From Chlamydiota bacterium (GTDB lineage Bacteria; Chlamydiota; Chlamydiia; Chlamydiales; SM23-39), in contig DAIDLB010000116.1 of NCBI GenBank assembly GCA_027449725.1, positions 1 through 5,166 on the forward strand: 5,166 bases of DNA, given 5' to 3'. Made by a program: the position numbers and the translations under genes. Position 1 is the stretch's first letter; each line of letters starts with the position of its first letter. This document shows positions 1-5,166 of this stretch, piece after piece. The notes beneath the pieces were generated by a model. It was not told the origin of the DNA and did not search any database. It saw only the letters and a program-made list of their open reading frames with translations.

Positions 1-543
1 CAGCATATATTTGCAAGGGGGGCACCAGGTGGCATATACGTCGAGGACCACGGGGAGGTCGGACTCAAGCACTTCTTTTTGAAAGGTGTCTTTCGTTACG
101 TTTGGGATTTCGCTTTTTGCGAATGGATCTTCTGCAAGGCCCCGCTGTGTACGCAGATGCGCGGTAAAGCCGAGGAGGGCCCCTGAGAGCGCCGTGGGAG
201 TTGAAACGGGACATCCGACAAGTGCGCTGAGTTGGCAGCTTGCCAACAAGGCAGAAGTCTGCAAGAGGACGTTGCATCCAATCGGGAAGACAAAGGGATT
301 GTCCATCACGGAAGGAGCGAAGCGGCGCGTCAGTCTTTCCATAGCGGAGCCTGCATCCAAGGTGATCAATACGGAGATGATGGAGCGTCTAAAGAGATAA
401 GAGACTGCATAGGCCGTTGGGTTGTCGTAATTGACAAGGGCCCCGGCTGCAAGTCCTATTGCAGACGGAAGGAGGGATTCCTTTGTTTGCTTGTTCCAGT
501 CAATGGAAGAGAATTGCTGACAATAATTTCTAATGGTGTTCAT
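1..543 (-). CDS. Membrane-anchored thioredoxin-family protein, 5' part (3' end outside window)
   Basis: The open frame runs from ATG at 543-541 to the window edge, giving 181 residues without a stop. Residues 1-21 are polar. Residues 22-135 are hydrophobic and poor in charge: candidate membrane segments lie near 24-37, 54-62 (preceded by Arg52-Arg53), 84-111 and 116-130. Residues 146-181 match the start of a thioredoxin fold: a strand ending LPVVLDVYATWCPPCKYML, with the CxxC pair at Cys174 and Cys177. WCPPC replaces the classical WCGPC; the surrounding VLDxYATWC is typical of thioredoxins. The cis-proline half of the domain lies beyond the edge. Three further cysteines (90, 103, 111) sit in the hydrophobic part. 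The start is supported by GAGGT six bases upstream and by a four-base ATGA overlap with the trxB stop, implying translational coupling and a functional link to TrxB. Arg131 and Arg134 after the last hydrophobic segment would place the thioredoxin domain in the cytoplasm by the positive-inside rule (inference). I do not recognise the N-terminal domain. Confidence 0.85.
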   Translation of the reverse strand, partial: MNTIRNYCQQFSSIDWNKQTKESLLPSAIGLAAGALVNYDNPTAYAVSYLFRRSIISVLITLDAGSAMERLTRRFAPSVMDNPFVFPIGCNVLLQTSALLASCQLSALVGCPVSTPTALSGALLGFTAHLRTQRGLAEDPFAKSEIPNVTKDTFQKEVLESDLPVVLDVYATWCPPCKYML

Positions 544-1607
544 TGCGTTACCTCATGTTGAATAAGTTCAAGAGCACGTCCGGCTTCTCTGGCGGCCTGG
601 CATCCATACCCTGCCGCTGTGATCGCCTGACGGTAAACGGAATCGCGGACATCCCCGGCTGCATACACATAAGGAATGTTTGTTTCGCAGCTGTCCGGCC
701 TGGTTTGAATCGTCCCATCGCCATTCAGGGCGAGCTGGCCCTTTAAAAAGCCCGTATTTGGCGTATGGCCTACGGCAAAAAAGACTCCGGCGGCATCCAA
801 GGTAGCCGCTTCTTTTGTCTTCAGATTTTCGATGACGACGCTCTCTACCTTGCGCTCTCCATTGATACGGGTCATAACGCTATTCCAGATGACCTCGATT
901 TTGGGATTTGCAAAAACGGCTTTTTGCATTGCTTGAGAGGCACGGAGCTTGTCTCTTCGGTGCACGATAGAAACTTTCTTCGCGAATCTTGATAGATAAA
1001 GAGCCTCTTCCATTGCGCTGTCGCCGCCTCCGATAACAAAAAGATGCCGATCCCGGAAGAAGGGAAGAGATCCGTCGCATACCGCACAGGTAGAGATCCC
1101 TTTTTGCCACAGGCGATCTACGCCCGGGATGTCGAGACGGTTAGCTGCGGCACCCGTGGCGATGATGACGGAGAGAGCTGTTTGATGCGTTTTTTCCCCT
1201 TGAATGACAAAGGGGCGCACCCCCAGGTCGGCCTCTAGAACTGTCTCTTGAAGCATCGTTGCCCCGGAATAGATCGCCTGGTTGCGCATGTTTTCGATCA
1301 GCGCAGGACCGTCAATCCCCTCGGGAAATCCCGGATAGTTTTCCACCCTCGTCGTGGTCATCAGCTGTCCTCCGGGCAAGGAGTTCTCTACTAAAGAGCC
1401 TTCATAGACGAGCGGGTGCAAATTCGCACGGGCCGCATAGATGGCGGCCGTATAAGCTGCAGGCCCCGAACCGATGATGATAACTTCCCTTGGAGAGAGG
1501 GAGTGTTGAGGGGGCGTCGGATCTGGAGACTCAATCTCTTTTTCGGGCTCGAATGAACATGCCGAAAGAATCGTTTCTATAACCCGAGAAAAATAGAGTT
1601 CGATCAT
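540..1607 (-). CDS. trxB: Thioredoxin reductase (NADPH) with N-terminal extension
   Basis: This flavoenzyme uses NADPH to reduce thioredoxin in the cytoplasm. The 355 residues carry the low-molecular-weight TrxB signature set in order: FAD-binding GSGPAA (46-51), GGQL (79-82), ATGA (150-153), redox-active CAVCD (Cys174, Cys177), NADPH-binding GGGDSA (193-198) followed by HRR (216-218), then the C-terminal flavin motif AAGDVRD (316-322). Usual bacterial TrxB proteins have about 310-320 residues and begin a few residues before the FAD motif. Here about 40 extra residues precede it: a short hydrophobic/charged stretch with one Cys (17), then a Pro/Glu/Ser-rich linker. The ATG is preceded by AAGGGA at five bases, and no other ATG, GTG or TTG occurs before the FAD motif, so the extension is probably real. 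The gene is first in a two-gene unit with the downstream thioredoxin-family gene (ATGA overlap) and has its own TATAAT upstream. Identification is firm; only the role of the extension is unknown. Confidence 0.97.
   Translation of the reverse strand: MIELYFSRVIETILSACSFEPEKEIESPDPTPPQHSLSPREVIIIGSGPAAYTAAIYAARANLHPLVYEGSLVENSLPGGQLMTTTRVENYPGFPEGIDGPALIENMRNQAIYSGATMLQETVLEADLGVRPFVIQGEKTHQTALSVIIATGAAANRLDIPGVDRLWQKGISTCAVCDGSLPFFRDRHLFVIGGGDSAMEEALYLSRFAKKVSIVHRRDKLRASQAMQKAVFANPKIEVIWNSVMTRINGERKVESVVIENLKTKEAATLDAAGVFFAVGHTPNTGFLKGQLALNGDGTIQTRPDSCETNIPYVYAAGDVRDSVYRQAITAAGYGCQAAREAGRALELIQHEVTQ
550..554 (-). promoter_or_regulatory. Ribosome binding site for the thioredoxin-family gene, inside the trxB 3' end
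   Basis: On the minus strand GAGGT lies six bases upstream of the ATG at 543-541, within the last codons of trxB. Together with the ATGA start/stop overlap it fixes this start and predicts that ribosomes finishing trxB re-initiate on the next gene. Confidence 0.65.
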
Positions 1608-1652
1608 AGCTATCCCTTAAAAGGCCGGAAAGTTTAGCAAAGCCTCGTTAAG

Positions 1653-1681
1653 ATTATATAAACACCTTTGCATCAAAAAAA
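1653..1681 (-). promoter_or_regulatory. Candidate promoter for trxB and the thioredoxin-family gene
   Basis: The minus strand carries a perfect TATAAT at 1658-1653, about 45 bases upstream of the trxB ATG. At a 16-17 base spacing the -35 position falls in a T-run (about 1675-1681) with no good TTGACA match. A better-looking TTGATG is only 12 bases from the -10 and cannot be its partner. The -10 is convincing and the -35 weak, so strength and exact start are uncertain. Confidence 0.45.
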
Positions 1682-1688
1682 CTTATCC

Positions 1689-1717
1689 TTGCTGTTTTTT
1701 ATAAGCATCCATATAAA
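1689..1717 (+). promoter_or_regulatory. Candidate sigma70-type promoter for the methyltransferase gene
   Basis: TTGCTG at 1689-1694 and TATAAA at 1712-1717 are separated by exactly 17 bases, a good match to the major vegetative sigma consensus (the sigma66 class in chlamydiae). Transcription would start near 1724, giving a leader of about 18 bases before the ATG at 1742. The site lies back-to-back with the trxB promoter on the other strand, so the two may compete for polymerase or share a regulator. Confidence 0.55.
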
Positions 1718-1741
1718 AACTAAAAAACCACCCTGGATAAC

Positions 1742-2515
1742 ATGAAAATAGAAAAAAACTTCTGGAAAGAAACATCAGACAAACTAAATGCAAATCTCAA
1801 TCACTTTAAAAACTGGGATGTTGTAAGACAGATTCCTATCTACAATCACGGCGTCTTGCCGAATTACACCAATAAGATCTATGAACCTTTCGTAGAGGAA
1901 GTTGAGCAGATGATCCAACCCAAGCTGCAAACATGGATCGAACTATTGAAAGAGCCGATGCGCGGACACACGCCCGAAAGCTACGCCCTGGCAACGGCCG
2001 ACTTTCCCAAGATACAGGCGACAGCTTGGACAATTAAATCAGCGCACCACATTCTTACACTTGAAGAAGCCGCCAAACGGTCAATCCTCGACTATGAGCA
2101 GATCGTCGAAATCGGGCCGGGGATCGGCGAGACAGCAAGAATGATCTTGGACCTCGGTTTTAAAAATCCCTATCGCGCGATCGACTTACCTGCCGTCTAT
2201 CAAATTTCTTCCTATTATCTTTCCGACTATCCAAACGTCTCTTTTCATAACGATTGCCGCTCCATCCCGTCCCAACCCAAAACTCTTGTGATCGGAACAT
2301 GGAGCTTTTCGGAGCTGAGCTTTGAATTACGAGACCGGATCGTCGATTATTTTAGAGGGTCCGATTTTCATTTTCTATGGCAAAGGCGGTTCTATGACTT
2401 AGACAATAAACCCTATTTCGAAACGCATCTCCCGTCCCGATTACCGGGCTACCGATGTATGGCACGGTCGATCCCGAAGCTGCCCAAAGATATGTATTTC
2501 ACAGCGCTCATCTAA
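1742..2515 (+). CDS. Putative SAM-dependent (sugar O-)methyltransferase
   Basis: The 257-residue protein contains one class I methyltransferase signature: the glycine-rich SAM-binding loop EIGPGIGE (123-130), after a short strand, followed about 20 residues later by the acidic end of the next strand, AIDLPA (146-151). WSFSEL (187-192) sits where this family has its post-core motif. The N-terminal 110 residues have the overall look of putative sugar O-methyltransferases: a WDVVRQIPIYNHG-like segment (25-37) and an alpha-helical lead-in. Such proteins are thought to methylate surface polysaccharides or glycolipids, but the substrate cannot be read here. No signal peptide or membrane segment is seen, so it is likely cytoplasmic. 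It is the only plus-strand gene, its first third is visibly more AT-rich than its neighbours, and only a weak GGA precedes the ATG (four bases away). Its stop overlaps the rseP stop. Acquisition by transfer is possible. The methyltransferase fold is fairly sure, the sugar specificity less so. Confidence 0.75.
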   Translation: MKIEKNFWKETSDKLNANLNHFKNWDVVRQIPIYNHGVLPNYTNKIYEPFVEEVEQMIQPKLQTWIELLKEPMRGHTPESYALATADFPKIQATAWTIKSAHHILTLEEAAKRSILDYEQIVEIGPGIGETARMILDLGFKNPYRAIDLPAVYQISSYYLSDYPNVSFHNDCRSIPSQPKTLVIGTWSFSELSFELRDRIVDYFRGSDFHFLWQRRFYDLDNKPYFETHLPSRLPGYRCMARSIPKLPKDMYFTALI

Positions 2516-4440
2516 AAAAAGCGGGAAAAAATACGAGAGAGGTCCTGATAGGTGATGTAGATGAAAAAGGCGATCAGAAGTCCGAAGAATGGGATCACCA
2601 GCCGCTCCATCACCTTCGCACTGATCCGTCTTCTGGTAACGGCCTCGTAAAGCGAAAAGACGATATGGCCGCCGTCCAAAATCGGAATCGGGAGGAGGTT
2701 GACGATGCCGAGGTTGAGGCTGATGAAGCCCATCCAATAGATCGCTTCTTTCACTCCTTGCATCCAGCCAATCTGCACTACCTGGACGATACCGACCGGC
2801 CCGCTCATGTGCTTGGGGCTCAAATTGCCTGAAAAAAGGCCGGAGAGAGTGCGCCAGGTATCTTTAAAGACATTGAAAAACTGCTCGATGGGAGAGGGGT
2901 TGTAGACGATCGCGCGGTCGCGAAAGCCGATCCCAAGGAACAGCCTTTTTTGCAAATCGGACAGCTTTTTTAACGTCTCCTGTTTTACAACCGGATCTTT
3001 GATCGTCTCGATTTGCGCGCGGTTCCTTTCTATCTGCTCCCGATGCTTCGCAAACACCTCCGAGAGCTCGCCGAGCGTCTTCGGCTCCGCCGGATTCAGA
3101 AGGACAAGACGCCCTGACTGACGCACGGAAGAGTCCAGCCCAATCGCTCCCACGATCTTTTGCAAATCGCTCCTGTCGGCAAGCGCCTCGAAATCCGCGT
3201 CGGCCTCCTTCCAGGAATCAGGGGCGAATTCTTCTCTCTGCACGATCAGTAAGACCCTTCTCTTTTGCAAGTCGTTTAGGAGATCATAAGAGGAGGTTAT
3301 TTTTTGTCCGTCGATCGCCAGGATCTGGTCCCCTTCTTCCAGCGGATAGAAAAAGGCGCACCGCTCGCACTGTTCAAATGCCCGCTTCTGATCCTGCTCG
3401 TCGATGAAACCGAGCCGCATCTCCACCGTCCCCGACGGAGAGAGCAGATAGGGGATAAAATAGAGATCTTCAACGCGCCCTTCGATCTTCGCTTCGTATT
3501 GCCAGTCGTCAAGCTCCGCTTTTTGCATCGCCGTCATGTGGAGCTCATCGAGATGGACGCGCGGCACTTTCGCGTGGAAAATCTTGTCTCTGCGCTTCAC
3601 GGTCAAAAAGGCGGTCGACTCATTGACCGCTTGAACGAGATGTTCGTGGGAATAGAGCCTTTCGCCGTCCGCCCAAAAGATCCTGTCGCCATCCTGGATG
3701 CCGCTTTCCGCCATCGGAGAACCGGAGAGGAGCGGGCTTTGTTTGGCGTCATAGATGAGATAGGAGGCGGGAGCCGAAACGCCGATCGTTTTTTGCTGGA
3801 TGGGAGCGCCTTGGACCGCATAGTTTTCAAGCGTATAGTCAAAATCGATCCTCTTACCCGTAACCGGATCGATCTTATATCCCTGGATCTGGTTCTGCTT
3901 CCCCTTCATGAGGCCGGCAAGCATTAGATCTTTGACGCCGCCGAAAGGCCTGCCGTCGTAGGTTTCGATCACATCGCCCGGACGAACGCCTTGGGCATAA
4001 AGGGCCGATTGGGGATCAACCCAGCCGATGCGGCGCGTGAACTCGGAAAAGGAACGCTCGCGCCCGCCCGAAGCCCAGAGAATGGCGAAAAGGACAAGGC
4101 CGAACACGATATTAACCAGAGGGCCGAGAAAAGATACCTGGATCCGCTGCCAAGGGGTTTTACTGTAAAATCCGTCCTGGATCTCATGCGGCTCGGAGCC
4201 GCGCTCTTTTTGCATTCCGGCGATCTTCACAAAACCGCCAAACGGGATCCAGCTGATCTGCCAGCGGACGCCGTCCCGCATCCAAGAAATGATGGGGCGG
4301 CCGAATCCGATCGAAAACGCTTCGACTTTCATCCCCACCCTTCTGGCCATCCAATAGTGGCCCAGCTCATGGATGAAAATCAAAAAGCCGAGGCCGAGAA
4401 TCGCGAGTAGAAGAGAAAAAAGGCTTTCAATAAAGGCCAC
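2512..4440 (-). CDS. rseP: Site-2 intramembrane zinc metalloprotease RseP/YaeL, long chlamydial-type form
   Basis: Membrane-embedded protease that cleaves transmembrane substrates, classically anti-sigma factors or remnant signal peptides. Of 642 residues, the first membrane helix carries the zinc-binding HELGH (24-28; Glu25 catalytic). FSIGFG (42-47) and the second membrane segment (about 103-123) follow. The long extracytoplasmic part has PDZ-like modules near 142-180 (GVRPGDVIETYDG), 240-285 (GIQDGDRIFWADG) and 362-402 (LEEGDQILAIDG), and a charged, probably coiled-coil stretch at 455-500. The C-terminal membrane part contains NLLPIPILDGG (581-591; Asp589 third zinc ligand) and a last helix near 614-630. 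E. coli RseP has about 450 residues and two PDZ domains; chlamydial homologues are enlarged to about 620. The start is GTG at 4440-4438: GGGGGAG lies nine bases upstream and the next Met (31) is past the active site. It lies 17 bases downstream of the metal permease, suggesting cotranscription. A Cys358-Glu-Arg-Cys361 pair in the third module is unusual. Confidence 0.95.
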   Translation of the reverse strand: MAFIESLFSLLLAILGLGFLIFIHELGHYWMARRVGMKVEAFSIGFGRPIISWMRDGVRWQISWIPFGGFVKIAGMQKERGSEPHEIQDGFYSKTPWQRIQVSFLGPLVNIVFGLVLFAILWASGGRERSFSEFTRRIGWVDPQSALYAQGVRPGDVIETYDGRPFGGVKDLMLAGLMKGKQNQIQGYKIDPVTGKRIDFDYTLENYAVQGAPIQQKTIGVSAPASYLIYDAKQSPLLSGSPMAESGIQDGDRIFWADGERLYSHEHLVQAVNESTAFLTVKRRDKIFHAKVPRVHLDELHMTAMQKAELDDWQYEAKIEGRVEDLYFIPYLLSPSGTVEMRLGFIDEQDQKRAFEQCERCAFFYPLEEGDQILAIDGQKITSSYDLLNDLQKRRVLLIVQREEFAPDSWKEADADFEALADRSDLQKIVGAIGLDSSVRQSGRLVLLNPAEPKTLGELSEVFAKHREQIERNRAQIETIKDPVVKQETLKKLSDLQKRLFLGIGFRDRAIVYNPSPIEQFFNVFKDTWRTLSGLFSGNLSPKHMSGPVGIVQVVQIGWMQGVKEAIYWMGFISLNLGIVNLLPIPILDGGHIVFSLYEAVTRRRISAKVMERLVIPFFGLLIAFFIYITYQDLSRIFSRFF

Positions 4441-4449
4441 GGACCGGAG

Positions 4450-4456
4450 CTCCCCC
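4450..4456 (-). promoter_or_regulatory. Ribosome binding site that fixes the GTG start of rseP
   Basis: GGGGGAG on the minus strand lies nine bases before GTG (4440-4438), inside the 17-base gap after the permease stop. It overlaps the perfect palindrome GGAGCTCC (4446-4453), which could pair and partly hide the site; no longer hairpin is seen. Confidence 0.6.
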
Positions 4457-4457
4457 G

Positions 4458-5166
4458 CTAATTTTCACAATCAAGATTAGCAGATTGGACATGAGGTGTG
4501 AAGAGTTTAATTTTTGAAACAGCGTACGCGGCCGGATAGGCCAGGGCCAAAAGGACCGAGACGATGCCGCCTGTCGAGAGAGCGAGTCCATAAGCCGTAA
4601 GGAGATGGCGCGCGAGGGCGACGCCAAAAAGCGACGCCAGGGTGCCGATAAAGCAACCGAGAAGGAGAAGGATTCCAAGCCGGTGGGTGAAGAGGCGCGC
4701 GATCAAATAGGGGCCGACGAGAAAGGAGAGGACGAGGAGGACGCCGACTGCCCGAAACGCACCGATGCAGGTTGCCGCCGTGAGGAAGAGGAGAAGCGCG
4801 TGGAGCCATCCGCAAGGCAGCCCCATCGACTTCGCGGCGCTCCGGTCGAAAGCGGAAAACTGGAGCGGCCAGAAAAAGAGGGTGATCAAAAACGCATTGC
4901 CAAGGAGCAAATACGCGGCCGTAGAGAGGTCGCCTATCCGCAACGCGTCTGCGTTTCCCATGACCGCCTCGACCCCCAAGTGTACGTCGCGGGTCAACAG
5001 GGTCACCGCCAAAATTCCCAGGGAAAAGAGCGATGTGAAGACAAGTCCCACGCTCGCATCTTCCTGCAGCCTGAAAAAACGGGTGAGGGCCCCCGTGAAA
5101 AGAGCTGTCAGAAGGGCTGAAGCAAACGCGCCGACAAGAAGGGCGCCGAAGGAGGCCTTTGCAAAA
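4458..5166 (-). CDS. Metal ABC transporter permease (ABC-3 family, Mn/Zn/Fe type), C-terminal part
   Basis: Inner-membrane permease subunit of a metal importer of the Znu/Mnt/Tro/Ytg class, working with a solute-binding protein and an ATPase that would lie to the right of the window. The frame is open from the edge to TAG at 4460-4458, giving 235 residues; family members have about 270-320, so the N-terminus and start are missing. ABC-3 hallmarks in order: the EDASVGLVFTSLFSLGI block (35-51), FDRSAAKSMGLP (106-117), and the cytoplasmic-loop region AVGVLLVLSFLVGPYLIAR (139-157) that contacts the ATPase. Six or so hydrophobic helices alternate with short loops. An apparent start inside the frame near 5051 is a GTG within the conserved EDASVG block and is not the real start. 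By analogy with chlamydiae this corresponds to YtgD/TroD. No DtxR-like repressor domain follows the permease, unlike chlamydial YtgC. rseP follows after 17 bases. Confidence 0.92.
   Translation of the reverse strand, partial: FAKASFGALLVGAFASALLTALFTGALTRFFRLQEDASVGLVFTSLFSLGILAVTLLTRDVHLGVEAVMGNADALRIGDLSTAAYLLLGNAFLITLFFWPLQFSAFDRSAAKSMGLPCGWLHALLLFLTAATCIGAFRAVGVLLVLSFLVGPYLIARLFTHRLGILLLLGCFIGTLASLFGVALARHLLTAYGLALSTGGIVSVLLALAYPAAYAVSKIKLFTPHVQSANLDCEN

Noticed and set aside
86..561. Plus-strand open frames of 104 and 109 codons at the left edge
   Set aside because: They lie antisense to the thioredoxin-family gene, whose WCPPC motif, ribosome binding site and coupling to trxB show the true frame.
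1545..1607. LSAC in the TrxB extension as a lipoprotein lipobox
   Set aside because: The preceding 13 residues have acidic residues at 3 and 11 and no basic start or proper hydrophobic core, so a signal peptide is unlikely; thioredoxin reductase works in the cytoplasm.
1682..1740. Short inverted repeats (CTTAT/ATAAG at 1682-1705; TTATCC/GGATAA at 1683-1740) as an operator
   Set aside because: Arms of five or six bases in an AT-rich spacer are expected by chance and show no symmetry typical of a known regulator.
2512..2560. A-run after the methyltransferase stop as an intrinsic terminator
   Set aside because: On the plus strand it is A-rich, not T-rich, and no GC-rich hairpin adjoins it on either strand.
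3304..3927. Plus-strand open frame of 207 codons inside rseP
   Set aside because: It is fully antisense to the conserved PDZ region of rseP, has no family signature, and is explained by the GC-rich codon use of the real gene.
4605..5120. Plus-strand open frame of 171 codons, very rich in Glu, Lys and Arg
   Set aside because: It is the complement of the Leu/Ala/Phe-rich membrane permease, which produces such charged shadows; the permease motifs are clear.

Overview
The window looks like a bacterial chromosome fragment, most likely from Chlamydiota outside the genus Chlamydia (a Parachlamydiales-type or uncultured relative). Two things suggest this. The RseP-type protease is about 640 residues, close to the enlarged chlamydial form and well above the roughly 450 residues of E. 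coli RseP. It also lies directly downstream of a manganese/zinc/iron-type ABC permease, which recalls the chlamydial ytgABCD-dxr-rseP neighbourhood as I remember it. The assignment is inference. Base composition looks moderate to GC-rich in the minus-strand genes and more AT-rich at the start of the single plus-strand gene; I judged this from sampled lines, not a full count.

Layout. Positions 1-543 (minus) hold the 5' part of a thioredoxin-fold gene that runs off the left edge. It has about 130 residues of hydrophobic, probably membrane-embedded sequence, followed by a thioredoxin domain with the active site WCPPC. Its ATG overlaps the stop codon of trxB (540-1607, minus), so the two genes form a translationally coupled pair: an NADPH-dependent thioredoxin reductase and a plausible substrate for it. 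Positions 1608-1741 form a compact divergent promoter region. Positions 1742-2515 (plus) encode a 257-residue SAM-dependent methyltransferase-like protein resembling putative sugar O-methyltransferases. Its stop codon overlaps that of rseP (2512-4440, minus), a site-2 intramembrane metalloprotease with HELGH and LDG motifs and about three PDZ-like modules. Positions 4458-5166 (minus) hold the C-terminal 235 residues of an ABC-3 family metal permease. Its stop is 17 bases from the GTG start of rseP, so these two genes are probably cotranscribed.

Functional picture: thiol redox (trxB plus the membrane thioredoxin), envelope stress or membrane proteolysis (rseP) and metal uptake (permease) are housekeeping functions. 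The methyltransferase is the odd one out in orientation, composition and function. No RNA gene, mobile element, CRISPR array or convincing terminator was seen. No gene-free stretch exceeds 134 bases. The most unusual item is the membrane-thioredoxin fusion coupled to trxB.
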